Source of the DNA: Stutzerimonas zhaodongensis
GTDB taxonomy: Bacteria; Pseudomonadota; Gammaproteobacteria; Pseudomonadales; Pseudomonadaceae
DNA: 64,000 bases
Assembly: GCF_003696365.1 (NCBI RefSeq)
Contig: NZ_RFFM01000002.1
Location: 186,001 to 250,000 of the forward strand
Direction of reading: 5' to 3'
Shown here: in pieces, positions 9,402-17,827 of the stretch
Layout of the letters: every line of letters begins with the position of its first letter
How positions within the stretch are numbered: the first letter of the stretch is position 1
Translations under genes and position numbers: made by a program
The notes under the pieces: generated by a model
Databases searched by the model: none
What the model was told of the DNA's origin: nothing
What the model saw: only the letters and a program-made list of their open reading frames with translations

Positions 9402-10754
9402 TCAGGCCAGCGCGTCCAACCGCTGCAGCTCGCGCAGGCGCCAGACCGTATCGATCAGCACGCCTGCTTCCTCATCGCTGCGCGCCGCGGAGAACTGCAC
9501 CAGGCGGCGGAACTTGTCCTCCAGCTCGGCGCGGCTCAGCGTGTTGCCCGGGTCGCCCTTCGGCTCGTCGATGGCGCCGTGCAGCGTGCGGCCATCGGCG
9601 GTGGTTACTTCGACGCGACCGAGCCAGCGCGCCGGGTAGGCGCCGTCCACCTCGGGATCGAGCGTCATCGAGACCTTTTCGCGGAACTCGCCGACGCGCG
9701 GGTCGCTGAGCGCATGGCTGTGGAATTCGGTCAGGCCGGCCTTGCCGTACAGGGCGATCAGCCCCAGCACGGTGCCCATAGAGAATTTGGCTTGATGCAC
9801 CGTTTGCGGCACCGTCACGCGGCCGAGCACGTCGATCGCGCCCTGGTGCACGCGGGTGGTGACCGAGGCGATGTCATCGGCCCCGAGCCCTTCGCGCTGC
9901 ATCAACGCCAGCAGCGCATCGGCCGCCGGATGGGTATGCCGGCAGGAGGCGTGGAACTTGAAGGAGGTTTCCGCCAGCGCCCAGCGGCTGCCGAGCCGAT
10001 CGGACAGCTTGCTCGGCTCGGCATCGCGGGACATGCCCGCCGCCATGCCCTGCTCGCCCTCGAGGATGTTCTGCGCGCCGGTCAGGCCATCGGCGGTCAG
10101 GTAGGCGGCGAGCAGGCCATCGGCAGCGGCCTTGGCGGTGTGCAGCTGCTTGGAGTCCGCCGCGTCACGGAGAAACTCCCACAGCCCCGCCGCTTGCGTA
10201 CCGGCGCTGCCGAGCAGATGGGTGAACTGCTGCTGGTCGAAATCCATCAGCTTGCCAACTGCCACCGCCGCGGCCAGGGTGCCGACCGTCGCCGTGGTGT
10301 GAAAGATGCGGTAATGCGAGCGGCCGAGGAACTCGCCGATGCGGATGCCCGCCTCGTAGCCGGCCACCGAGGCCACCAGCAGCTCGCGGCCGGACTTGCC
10401 GAGATCCTGCGCCGCCGCCAGCGCAGCAGGAAACACCACGGTGGCCGGGTGCAGCACGGAGCTGTTGTGCAGGTCGTCCTGCTCCACCAGGTGCGAGCTG
10501 GCGGCATTCACCAGCGCGGCGAAATAGGCCGAGCTGCTCTGGCCGTTGACCAGAATGCGCGCCGGTCCGTCGGCCGGGCCCATCCTCTGCGCGTAACGCT
10601 CGAACAGCGGAATCGGATGCGAGCCGGCGCTGGCCAGGGCCGAGCCGAGCCAGTCGAGAAAGAGGTCTTCGGTGCGGGCGAGCACCGGTTCGGGGATCTG
10701 CTCGTAGGCGAGCCCGGCGAGGAATTCGGTCAGGGCACGGGTGTGCTGGCTCAT
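9402..10754 (-). CDS. MmgE/PrpD family protein
   Basis: The product has 450 residues and is related to 2-methylcitrate dehydratase, cis-aconitate decarboxylase and iminodisuccinate epimerase. Family motifs are LDWLGSALASAG near residue 33, and SSHLVEQDDLHNSSVLHPATV around 86-106, whose Asp/His cluster corresponds to the active-site region, plus FKFHASCRHTHPAADAL in the second half. In the P. aeruginosa itaconate cluster a homologue occupies the same place. Its reaction is not settled, and handling of itaconate isomers or related C5/C6 acids is a fair inference. The start ATG at 10754 overlaps the glyoxalase-like gene stop (ATGA), so the 616-residue frame reaching 11252 is an artefact. Confidence 0.85.
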   Translation of the reverse strand: MSQHTRALTEFLAGLAYEQIPEPVLARTEDLFLDWLGSALASAGSHPIPLFERYAQRMGPADGPARILVNGQSSSAYFAALVNAASSHLVEQDDLHNSSVLHPATVVFPAALAAAQDLGKSGRELLVASVAGYEAGIRIGEFLGRSHYRIFHTTATVGTLAAAVAVGKLMDFDQQQFTHLLGSAGTQAAGLWEFLRDAADSKQLHTAKAAADGLLAAYLTADGLTGAQNILEGEQGMAAGMSRDAEPSKLSDRLGSRWALAETSFKFHASCRHTHPAADALLALMQREGLGADDIASVTTRVHQGAIDVLGRVTVPQTVHQAKFSMGTVLGLIALYGKAGLTEFHSHALSDPRVGEFREKVSMTLDPEVDGAYPARWLGRVEVTTADGRTLHGAIDEPKGDPGNTLSRAELEDKFRRLVQFSAARSDEEAGVLIDTVWRLRELQRLDALA

Positions 10755-11155
10755 GCGTTGGGCTCCAGCGGATTCTCTAACGGATTGGACAGTTCGATGA
10801 GGTTCTGGTCGGGGTCGCGCAGGTACACCGAGCGGATCGGTCCGGTCGCGCCGGTGCGTTGCACCGGACCTTCGATGATGGCGACCTGCTGCGCCTGAAG
10901 GTGTGCGATCACCTCGGCCAGCGGTGTGGCAACGATGAAGCAGAGGTCCGCCGACCCCGGGGTCGGCCGCTCGGCCTTGGGCTCGAATTCGCGCCCGGCC
11001 TGGTGCAGGTTGATCTTCTGGTTGCCGAAGGCCAGCGCCTTGCGCCCTTCGCCGAAGGTCACCGCCTGCATGCCGAGCACGCGGGTGTAGAAGTCGATCG
11101 TTGCCTCGAGGTCGGCGACGGTCAGCACCAGGTGGTCGAGATGACTGATATTCAT
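10751..11155 (-). CDS. Glyoxalase/bleomycin-resistance (VOC) family protein
   Basis: This is a small single-domain metalloenzyme-fold protein of 134 residues. It starts MNISHLDHLVLTVADLEATI, the classic first beta-alpha-beta module of the vicinal oxygen chelate family with the metal-ligand His in HLVL. The second module ends with YLRDPDQNLIELSNP, holding the expected Glu ligand. VOC members include glyoxalase I, dioxygenases and epimerases, and the sequence alone does not say which. It is translationally coupled to the downstream MmgE/PrpD gene, which suggests a joint role in the itaconate cluster. GAGGGAAG lies upstream of the ATG. The frame beyond 11155 runs antisense-like through repeats and the dehydrogenase gene, so I exclude it. 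Confidence 0.85.
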   Translation of the reverse strand: MNISHLDHLVLTVADLEATIDFYTRVLGMQAVTFGEGRKALAFGNQKINLHQAGREFEPKAERPTPGSADLCFIVATPLAEVIAHLQAQQVAIIEGPVQRTGATGPIRSVYLRDPDQNLIELSNPLENPLEPNA

Positions 11156-11172
11156 GACGCACTTCCCTCTTT

Positions 11173-11258
11173 CGTAGGGTGGAAATAGCGAAGCATTTCC
11201 ACCCCTTGTGTCGCCTGTTCGATACGCGTGGAAAAGGCTTCGCCGTTTCCACCCTACG
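11173..11258. repeat. REP-like doublet between glyoxalase-like and dehydrogenase genes
   Basis: CGTAGGGTGGAAA at the left and TTTCCACCCTACG at the right border a pair of hairpins with loops AGCGAAGC and GGCTTCGCC. It fills almost the whole gap (11156-11268) between the two genes, ending ten bases from the dehydrogenase stop. Confidence 0.78.
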
Positions 11259-11268
11259 TTTGGCTCCG

Positions 11269-12432
11269 TTAGAACGAGCGCGGCAGCTCGAGCAAGTGCT
11301 CGGCCACGTACGACAGGATCAGATTGGTCGAGATCGGCGCCACCTGGTACAGCCGCGTCTCGCGGAACTTGCGCTCGACGTCGTATTCGTTGGCGAAACC
11401 GAAGCCGCCGTGGGTCTGCAGGCAGGCGTTGGCGGCCTCCCAGCTGGCCTTGGCCGCCAGGTACTTGGCCATGTTGGCCGCCGCGCCGGCGTTGCGGCCG
11501 GCGTCGTATTCCTCGCAGGCGTGCCAGCGCATCAGGTCCGCGGCTTCGATCTCGATATGTGCTTCGGCGATGGGGAACTGCACGCCCTGGTTCTGCCCGA
11601 TGGGCCGGCCGAACACCACACGGTCGCGGGCGTACTGCGCGGACTTCTCGACAAACCAGCGGCCATCCCCGATGCACTCGGCGGCGATCAGCGTGCGCTC
11701 GGCATTCAGACCGTCGAGGATGTAGCGAAAGCCCTTGCCCTCCTCGCCAATCAGGCTACTGGCGGGAATCTCCAGGTTGTCGAAGAACAGCTCGTTGGTC
11801 TCGTGGTTGACCATGTTGGCGATCGGCTGCACGGTCAGGCCGTTGCCGACGGCCTCGCGCAGGTCGACGAGAAAGATCGACATGCCTTCGGACTTCTTCG
11901 TCACCTCGGCCAGCGGCGTGGTGCGCGCCAGCAGGATCATCAGATCGGAGTGCTGGATACGCGAGATCCACACCTTCTGCCCGTTGATGACGTACTTGTC
12001 GCCCCGGCGCACAGCAGTGGTCTTGATCTTGGTGGTATCGGTGCCGGTGGTCGGCTCGGTGACGCCCATGGACTGCAGGCGCAGCTCGCCGCTGGCCAGC
12101 TTCGGCAGGTAGTGGCGCTTCTGCTCCTCGCTGCCGTTTCTGAGCAGGGTGAACATGTTGTACATCTGCCCGTGGACGGTGCCGGAATTGCCGCCGCAAC
12201 GGTTGACCTCCTCAAGGATCACCGAGGCCTCGGCCAGGCCCAGGCCCGAGCCGCCGTATTCTTCCGGGATCATCGCCGAGAGCCAGCCGGCCTCGGTCAT
12301 GGCGGTGACGAAGGCTTCCGGGAAGCCCTTTTCCTCATCGATCCTGCGCCAGTACTCGGCGGGAAATTCGGCACAGAGGGCGCGCACACCTTCGCGGATG
12401 AAGCTCAGTTCTTCGGTCTTGTTCGGGGTCAT
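11269..12432 (-). CDS. Acyl-CoA dehydrogenase of the itaconate cluster
   Basis: This is a 387-residue FAD-dependent acyl-CoA dehydrogenase of normal single-unit length. I see [14 protein letters not shown] near residue 50, then GVTEPTTGTDTTKI (the FAD/substrate loop), the C-terminal domain with QYARDRVVFGRPIGQNQGVQFPIA, and QTHGGFGFANEYDVER. A homologue sits between ich and ict in P. aeruginosa (PA0879, from memory). Because itaconyl-CoA hydration does not need an oxidation, its role may be feeding related C5 acids such as methylsuccinyl-CoA into the pathway; that is inference. The start at 12432 (MTPNKTEELSF) is preferred over the frame start at 12456, which reaches into repeat sequence. Confidence 0.88.
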   Translation of the reverse strand: MTPNKTEELSFIREGVRALCAEFPAEYWRRIDEEKGFPEAFVTAMTEAGWLSAMIPEEYGGSGLGLAEASVILEEVNRCGGNSGTVHGQMYNMFTLLRNGSEEQKRHYLPKLASGELRLQSMGVTEPTTGTDTTKIKTTAVRRGDKYVINGQKVWISRIQHSDLMILLARTTPLAEVTKKSEGMSIFLVDLREAVGNGLTVQPIANMVNHETNELFFDNLEIPASSLIGEEGKGFRYILDGLNAERTLIAAECIGDGRWFVEKSAQYARDRVVFGRPIGQNQGVQFPIAEAHIEIEAADLMRWHACEEYDAGRNAGAAANMAKYLAAKASWEAANACLQTHGGFGFANEYDVERKFRETRLYQVAPISTNLILSYVAEHLLELPRSF

Positions 12433-12467
12433 CTCGGTTTCTCGCTTGTGCGGCACGCGGCCTCAAC

Positions 12468-12500
12468 GGTGGATAAGGCTGCGCCGTTATCCACCCTACG
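12468..12500. repeat. REP-like half element after ich
   Basis: GGTGGATAAGGC...GCCGTTATCCACC followed by the CCCTACG border forms one hairpin. It is the right half of the elements seen at 9291-9393 and 11173-11258, lacking a left GTAGGG border. It lies directly after the ich stop codon; the flank ACGATTCAG is identical to that at 9391. Confidence 0.7.
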
Positions 12501-12502
12501 AT

Positions 12503-13324
12503 TCAGTCGAATTCCACTTCGGCTTTCTGCGCCAGGCCGTTGTGGTCGCCGGCCCAGAGTTCGGCCTTGCCCGGCGAGGCGATGCGGCCACCTACTTCGA
12601 ATTGCTGTGGCACCACCAGCGGACGCAAGCCGCGGTAGGCGAATTTTCGCAGGCGCGCCTCGGGGTTGGCGCGGCAGAACGCTCGCAAGTTGAGCGTGGC
12701 GATCAGCGGGCCGTGAACGACCAGGCCGGCATAGCCTTCGGTCTCGGTGACATAGGGCCAGTCGTAATGGATGCGATGGCCGTTGAAGGTGACCGCCGAG
12801 TAGCGGAACAGCAGCGTCGGCGTCGGTGCTACCGCTTCGCGCCAGCCACCGGCGACCATGGGTTCGCCGCTGCTGGTCTTCGGCGGGCTCGGCTCGCGGT
12901 AGACGATGTCCTGTTCCTCGCGGATGGCCAGACGGCCGTCCTGCAGGTAGTCGTGCTGCACGGTGACGAACAGTAGCGCACCGGTGCGGCCGTGTTTTTC
13001 TTCGATGTGTTTGATGGTGGATACCCGGCGCGCCTCGCCACCGGCTTCCAGCGGACGAAGAAACTCGACCCGGCCGCCAGCCCACATGCGGTTGCGGTTG
13101 TCGGCCGGGGGCAGGAAGCCGCCGCGCGCCGGGTGACCGTCTTCGCCCAGGCCATTTTCGGCGATGGGCTCCTGGAAGAAGCACCATTGCCACAACGGCG
13201 GCAACGCTTCGCCATGAGCGGGGGTGGTCTCGCCCAGCGTCGCGGCGATACGCATCAGCAGGTTGCGGCTGAGCTGGTCGTGGACTTCTTCGCTGCGGCC
13301 GATCCAGGCAGTTATGTCGGTCAT
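12503..13324 (-). CDS. ich: Itaconyl-CoA hydratase (MaoC/FAS1-type dehydratase fold)
   Basis: It hydrates itaconyl-CoA to (S)-citramalyl-CoA, the middle step of the itaconate pathway. The protein has 273 residues with two hot-dog domains. The N-terminal half carries RMWAGGRVEFLRPL and the C-terminal half FNGHRIHYDWPY and LVVHGPLIATL, the hydratase motif with its catalytic Asp/His pair (H-x4-D type). It belongs to the same family as mesaconyl-C4-CoA hydratase, so substrate choice rests on the neighbours ict and ccl. The start ATG at 13324 (MTDITAWIGRSEEV) is the first gene of the leftward operon, divergent from the LysR gene. The frame to 13480 would run through the divergent promoter and is rejected. 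Confidence 0.88.
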   Translation of the reverse strand: MTDITAWIGRSEEVHDQLSRNLLMRIAATLGETTPAHGEALPPLWQWCFFQEPIAENGLGEDGHPARGGFLPPADNRNRMWAGGRVEFLRPLEAGGEARRVSTIKHIEEKHGRTGALLFVTVQHDYLQDGRLAIREEQDIVYREPSPPKTSSGEPMVAGGWREAVAPTPTLLFRYSAVTFNGHRIHYDWPYVTETEGYAGLVVHGPLIATLNLRAFCRANPEARLRKFAYRGLRPLVVPQQFEVGGRIASPGKAELWAGDHNGLAQKAEVEFD

Positions 13325-13364
13325 TCCAGTCTTCCGGCTGTATTGTTTCAGGAAGGATGCACCC

Positions 13365-13399
13365 GCCTCGGCATATTGAGAATTTGCAATTACCGAGGC
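13365..13399. promoter_or_regulatory. Nested inverted repeat, candidate LysR operator
   Basis: GCCTCGG (13365-13371) and CCGAGGC (13393-13399) form perfect 7-bp arms around ATTG (13375-13378) and CAAT (13387-13390). It sits centrally in the 121-bp gap between ich and the divergent LysR gene, where an inducer-dependent LysR protein would bind to control both. Confidence 0.5.
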
Positions 13400-13445
13400 C
13401 AGCGTTCGGCTAAGCTGAACGCCTATAGTCTTTCTGAGCGTGTCC

Positions 13446-14336
13446 ATGCATTTCGATCTGGCCGACTTGCGCCTGTTCATTCATATCGCCGAATCTCCGA
13501 GCCTGACCCAAGGTGCTCGGCGAGCGCATCTGTCTCCGGCAGCCGCCAGCGCCCGGATCAAGGCGCTGGAGGGGCAGCTGGATAGTCGTCTGCTCTACCG
13601 CGACAGCCGCGGCGTCGAGCTGACGCCGGCCGGCCACAAGCTGCTGCAGCACGCACGTTTGATCATGCGCCAGGTTGATTACCTGAAAAGCGAATTCACC
13701 GAATACGGCACCGACTCGGCCGGACATATCCGTATCTTCGCCAACACCACAGCCGTAACCGAATTCCTGCCGGAGGTGCTGGCCGGTTTTCTGGCCCAGC
13801 GGCCGGGCGTAACGGTCGACCTGCAGGAACGCCTGAGCCGCGATATCGTCCGTGGCGTGCTCGATGGCAGCACGGACATGGGCATCATCGCCGGCCCGGT
13901 CAGTGCAGACGGCTTGCAGGCCCTGCACTTCAGCACCGATCGACTCCTGCTTGCCGTGCCGCTCGGTCACCCGCTCGCAGAGGAGCCGCGCGTGACGCTG
14001 CGCCAGACCTTGAACTTTCAGCACATCGGTCTTCACGAAGGCAGCACGCTACTGACCTTCCTGCGCGATCAGGTGGAGAAATTCGGCGGGCAGCTGTCAC
14101 TGCGCATTCAACTGTCCAGCTTCGAAGCCGTGTGCCGGATGATAGAGGCCGGCGTGGGCATCGGTATCATCCCGGAGTCAGCAGCGCGTCGGCACAGCCG
14201 CACCATGCAGCTGGCACTGGTCGAACTCGATGAACCCTGGGCAATTCGCGAGCGCAGCATTCTGGTGCGCGAGCTCGACGCACTTCCCGGCAGCGTTCGC
14301 GCATTGATCGCCGTCCTTGCGCCGGATGCCGGATAA
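13446..14336 (+). CDS. itcR: LysR-family regulator of the itaconate operon
   Basis: This is a transcription factor of 296 residues: an N-terminal winged helix-turn-helix (about residues 3-62, with SLTQGARRAHLSPAAASARIKALE as recognition region) followed by the LysR substrate-binding domain. It lies divergent to ich, the place held by the itaconate-responsive RipR/ItcR in Pseudomonas and Yersinia, so it most likely activates the operon with itaconate or itaconyl-CoA as inducer. The ATG at 13446 was chosen; a GTG two codons upstream (13440) is possible. No strong Shine-Dalgarno is seen. The inducer assignment is inferred from context. Confidence 0.82.
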   Translation: MHFDLADLRLFIHIAESPSLTQGARRAHLSPAAASARIKALEGQLDSRLLYRDSRGVELTPAGHKLLQHARLIMRQVDYLKSEFTEYGTDSAGHIRIFANTTAVTEFLPEVLAGFLAQRPGVTVDLQERLSRDIVRGVLDGSTDMGIIAGPVSADGLQALHFSTDRLLLAVPLGHPLAEEPRVTLRQTLNFQHIGLHEGSTLLTFLRDQVEKFGGQLSLRIQLSSFEAVCRMIEAGVGIGIIPESAARRHSRTMQLALVELDEPWAIRERSILVRELDALPGSVRALIAVLAPDAG

Positions 14337-14422
14337 GCCAGTAATCACTGCATGCGCCGAACATTTGCGCCCCGCTACTGCCGAAACCGGTACGTCCTTC
14401 ATCCCGCCCGAACGGAATCTCA

Positions 14423-15754
14423 ATGGCTACGGCTAACAATCGACTGTTCCGCATCTACCAACGCATCATCAGCAGCATCGCCTTCTACCCCGCCCTGATC
14501 ACGCTCGGGCTGGTGCTGCTTTGCGTGGTGAGCATCTGGCTGGAGATGACCTGGCTGCAGGTCTACAAGGAAGACCTCAAGCTCGGTCTGGTGAACAACG
14601 CCGAAAACGCGCGGCTGATCCTCGGCACGCTGGTGGGCAGCATCGTCTCGCTGATGGTGTTCAGTTTCAGCATGGTGATGGTGGTGCTCAACTCGGCATC
14701 ATCCACTCTTTCACCTCGGGTCATTCCGAGCCTGATCAGCAGCCGCAACCACCAGATCATCCTCGGCATCTACCTGGGCACTATCATCGATTCGCTGTTG
14801 CTGATCCTGACCATCCAGGAAGGTGACGACATCAACGTGCCCAGCCTGGGCATCTTCGTGGCCCTGGGGCTGGGGATCGTTAGCCTCTGCCTGTTCATCA
14901 TGTTCATCCGGGAAATTTCACAGTCGATCCAGGTCGACTACATCCTCAATAATCTGTTCAAGAAGACCCTTGGCGAACTCAAGGCCCAGCAAAAGAAATT
15001 CGAAAGTCTGGATGAGCGCCCGAGTTGGCCGGATGACCGCGACTGGCCTGTGGTGTGCTCAAGCCGCGCGGGTTACTTCAAGGCATTCAACAGCGAAGCG
15101 GCGAAGGCATTGCTTGAAAAGCACGATCTGCGCATGACCGTTCAGGTACACAACGGTTTTTTCGTCATGCCTGGACACCCACTGTTTCGACTGAGCAAAG
15201 AAGCGGACGACGAGGTGATCGAGACCCTGCTCGATGCCTTCGACTTCTATGTCGAGGAGTACGCCAATCAACACTACTTCTTCGGCTTCAAGCAGATAAC
15301 CGAGATCGGCAGCAAGGCGCTTAGCCCGGGCATCAACGATCCGGGCACCGCGATCAAGGCCATCGACATGCTTAGCGTGCTGTTCGTTGAACGGCTGAAA
15401 TTGCCGGGTTTCGACATCGCCTTCGAGCCCGACCAGCCGCCTCGTCTATTCTTTACCGAGCTGGAGTTGCAACAGATGCTGCTCGCCGTGCTGGGGCCGT
15501 TGCGCCATTACGGCCAGGCCGACACCCAAGTCGTGCTCAGCCTGCTGCAGTGTTACAAGAATCTGTTGTACTGCGAACCTGATCGGGAAACCGAAGCTGT
15601 CTTGCTCAACCATGCCCGTGCAGTGGTCGAGCAGAGTGCGGAAAACATCCATCAGACCCCGGACCGGGTGGCAATTGGCGAAGCCGTGGAGCGCCTCAAC
15701 GATGTGATACGCCATCACGTCGTGCTTGAGAAACCGAAGGGCGTGGAATCCTGA
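14423..15754 (+). CDS. DUF2254 membrane protein
   Basis: The protein has 443 residues with four or so hydrophobic segments in the first half (about residues 18-40, 65-90, 108-130 and 140-165). A soluble C-terminal half contains EIGSKALSPGINDPGTAIKAID near 296-317, the hallmark of DUF2254. The family is common in Pseudomonas and has no established function; a channel- or stress-related role has been guessed but nothing here proves it. It starts 86 bp after the LysR gene on the same strand but has no obvious link to itaconate use. Start: ATG at 14423, with a CGGAAT stretch 6-11 bases upstream. Confidence 0.85.
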   Translation: MATANNRLFRIYQRIISSIAFYPALITLGLVLLCVVSIWLEMTWLQVYKEDLKLGLVNNAENARLILGTLVGSIVSLMVFSFSMVMVVLNSASSTLSPRVIPSLISSRNHQIILGIYLGTIIDSLLLILTIQEGDDINVPSLGIFVALGLGIVSLCLFIMFIREISQSIQVDYILNNLFKKTLGELKAQQKKFESLDERPSWPDDRDWPVVCSSRAGYFKAFNSEAAKALLEKHDLRMTVQVHNGFFVMPGHPLFRLSKEADDEVIETLLDAFDFYVEEYANQHYFFGFKQITEIGSKALSPGINDPGTAIKAIDMLSVLFVERLKLPGFDIAFEPDQPPRLFFTELELQQMLLAVLGPLRHYGQADTQVVLSLLQCYKNLLYCEPDRETEAVLLNHARAVVEQSAENIHQTPDRVAIGEAVERLNDVIRHHVVLEKPKGVES

Positions 15755-15831
15755 GGCGGAAATACTGCCCAAGCTGCAACGGGCTTTGCCCGGCGTGATT
15801 CATTTTGCGTCATTCCTTTCAATTTCAATCA

Positions 15832-15845
15832 GTTAACTAATTAAC
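15832..15845. promoter_or_regulatory. AT-rich inverted repeat upstream of an MFS gene
   Basis: GTTAA (15832-15836) and TTAAC (15841-15845) flank CTAA in a conspicuously AT-rich stretch (about 15800-15860) about 65 bp before the MFS start. It could be an operator or lie within the promoter; I cannot fix -35 and -10 boxes. Confidence 0.25.
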
Positions 15846-15908
15846 CGGTAATCTAACGAACCGCTCGCGGGTTGCCATCATCTTCTTACTTGCCTAGGGT
15901 TGTTTGTC

Positions 15909-17216
15909 ATGAAGTCCTTGATTGCCCCCATCAGCTCGCTGCTGGGAGGAGTTGCATTACTACTGCTCGGCCACGGCCTGTTGAATACGCTGCTGACGCT
16001 GCGAGGCGTTGCGGAAGGTTATTCGACGGGGTTGATCGGCCTGTTGATGTCAGGTTATTTCGCCGGATTCCTGATCGGCACCTGGCTCGCACCTTCACTG
16101 ATCCGGCGCGTCGGGCACATCCGTACCTTTTCTTTTTACGCGGCGCTCGCTGCGGTGGCCGTGCTGTTGCACGTGACGATCGTCAATCCGTGGGTCTGGC
16201 TGGTGCTGCGGGTGGTGTACGGGGTCGCCCTGGTGACCCTGTATATGGTGATCGAGAGCTGGCTCAACGCTCAGGTCAGCGGTGAGAAGCGCGGCCAGGT
16301 CTTTGCCTTGTACATGGCGGTCAACCTCGGCGCGCTGGCCGCTGCGCAGCAACTGCTGAGCCTCGACAGCCCGATGAACTTCACGCTGTTCGCGCTCGCG
16401 GCGATCCTGATTTGTGCGGCACTGATGCCAATCACCCTCACCCGACAGGCACAGCCGGCGCAGCCCGACATGCCGGCCACCGACCTGCTGCAGCTGGCGC
16501 GCATCGCCCCGCTCCCCTTGATGGCCGCCGGGATTTCCGGCCTTACGCTAGGCGGTTTCTGGGGCCTTGCGCCGGTGTATGCCTCGCAGAGCGGGTTCGA
16601 TGCGTCCGGCGTCGGCCTGCTGATGAGTATCACGATTCTCGGCGGTGCGGTGCTGCAGTGGCCGATAGGGCTGTTCTCGGACAAGCATGACCGTCGGCTG
16701 GTGCTGCTATGGGTCGTCGGCATCGGTGCGGTAATCGCGGCCGCCATGACACCACTGACGTCCGGGCCTCTGTTGTTGGGGATGATGTTCCTCTGGGGTG
16801 GCCTGGCGTTTTCGATCTACTCGATTGCCGTGGCGCAGATGGTCGACCAGTTGCATCCCGACGAGATCCTCTCCGGGTCGAGCGGTCTGCTACTGGCCAA
16901 CGGATTCGGCGCCGCATTCGGCCCGGTGGTCGCGGGCGGCCTGATGAGCTTCTTCGGCCCAAAAGCGCTTCCGGTGTTCTTTGCCGTGACCTTGGCGCTG
17001 CTGGCTATCTATTCGTTCTTCCGCGCGCGCCGCGTGTTCGATCTGGTCACCGAGCCGCATGGTCACTTCACGCCGATGCTGCGTACCAGCCATACGGTAT
17101 TGGAGCTGATGCCCGACACGCCGGAGCATGAGGTCGCAGAGGCGGACATACTCGACGAAGGGCAGCATCCTCGCGAGGAAGAAGAGGTGATCGAGCCGCG
17201 CACCGGCACGCATTGA
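15909..17216 (+). CDS. MFS transporter, YcaD-like
   Basis: This is a 12-helix inner-membrane carrier of 435 residues. The N-terminal half has GLIGLLMSGYFAGFLIGTW and LRVVYGVALVTLYMVIESWLNAQV, and the segment after helix 2 reads RRVGHIRTF. This combination is typical of the YcaD group, whose substrate is unknown. The last 60 residues form a soluble acidic tail (HEVAEADILDEGQHPREEEE). The ATG at 15909 was chosen over an in-frame TTG at 15900. It is convergent with arfB; a GC-rich hairpin separates them. Confidence 0.85.
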   Translation: MKSLIAPISSLLGGVALLLLGHGLLNTLLTLRGVAEGYSTGLIGLLMSGYFAGFLIGTWLAPSLIRRVGHIRTFSFYAALAAVAVLLHVTIVNPWVWLVLRVVYGVALVTLYMVIESWLNAQVSGEKRGQVFALYMAVNLGALAAAQQLLSLDSPMNFTLFALAAILICAALMPITLTRQAQPAQPDMPATDLLQLARIAPLPLMAAGISGLTLGGFWGLAPVYASQSGFDASGVGLLMSITILGGAVLQWPIGLFSDKHDRRLVLLWVVGIGAVIAAAMTPLTSGPLLLGMMFLWGGLAFSIYSIAVAQMVDQLHPDEILSGSSGLLLANGFGAAFGPVVAGGLMSFFGPKALPVFFAVTLALLAIYSFFRARRVFDLVTEPHGHFTPMLRTSHTVLELMPDTPEHEVAEADILDEGQHPREEEEVIEPRTGTH

Positions 17217-17252
17217 CCAAACCGCCGCCTCAATATAACGAAGCGGCATCAG

Positions 17253-17273
17253 CTGGCGGCGCAATGCCGCCAG
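17253..17273. terminator. Hairpin between MFS gene and arfB
   Basis: CTGGCGGC (17253-17260) and GCCGCCAG (17266-17273) pair around a GCAAT loop in the 60-bp convergent gap. There is no T-run, so intrinsic termination is uncertain; it could serve both genes. Confidence 0.4.
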
Positions 17274-17276
17274 TGC

Positions 17277-17690
17277 TCAGAAATCAACCTTGCCGCGCCC
17301 CGCCTTGATCGCGCCGCGCTTGGTCTTGCCCTCCAGCCGCCGCTTCTTCGAGCCCAACGTCGGGCGCGTCGGGCGGCGTGCCTTCTCAACTTTCGTCACG
17401 CTTCTGATCAACTCGGCCAGACGCTCCAGCGCATCGGCACGATTCTGCTCCTGAGTCCGGTACTGCTGCGCCTTGATGACGATGACCCCATCGCCGGTGA
17501 TTCGACTGTCACGCAGAGCCAGCAACCGCTCCTTGTAAAACGGCGGCAGCGAAGATGCGTTGATGTCAAAGCGCAGGTGCAGGGCACTCGAGACTTTGTT
17601 GACATTCTGTCCCCCGGCACCCTGGGCGCGTATGGCGGTCAACTCGATCTCGCTGTCAGGTAGCTGCACGCTGTTGGATATCTCGAGCAT
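17277..17690 (-). CDS. arfB: Peptidyl-tRNA hydrolase ArfB (YaeJ), ribosome rescue
   Basis: ArfB enters stalled, stop-codon-less ribosomes and hydrolyses the peptidyl-tRNA. The 137-residue product has the class I release-factor catalytic loop [15 protein letters not shown] with the GGQ motif at about residues 25-27. The basic C-terminal tail ([27 protein letters not shown] region) slides into the empty mRNA channel. Length and layout match E. coli YaeJ. The ATG at 17690 has AAGGG 4-8 bases upstream; the frame extends to 17729 but lacks a ribosome site there. Confidence 0.93.
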   Translation of the reverse strand: MLEISNSVQLPDSEIELTAIRAQGAGGQNVNKVSSALHLRFDINASSLPPFYKERLLALRDSRITGDGVIVIKAQQYRTQEQNRADALERLAELIRSVTKVEKARRPTRPTLGSKKRRLEGKTKRGAIKAGRGKVDF

Positions 17691-17827
17691 CGGCCCTTCG
17701 TATTCAAAAATTGAACAGATATTGTCCACGAGCGACGCTGCGCAGACATCTTTGTATATGATTTCGAACCGCTACAGACGAGCCGGTTCAGCTACCGTAG
17801 CTCACCCCGGAACTGACGGAATCCTGC

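Noticed and set aside
9228..10898. 556-residue plus-strand open frame opposite the PrpD-family gene
   Set aside because: It is a shadow of a recognised gene on the other strand and starts inside a repeat element.
11179..12693. 504-residue plus-strand open frame opposite the dehydrogenase gene
   Set aside because: It starts inside a repeat and reads antisense through a clear acyl-CoA dehydrogenase; composition is unlike real proteins.
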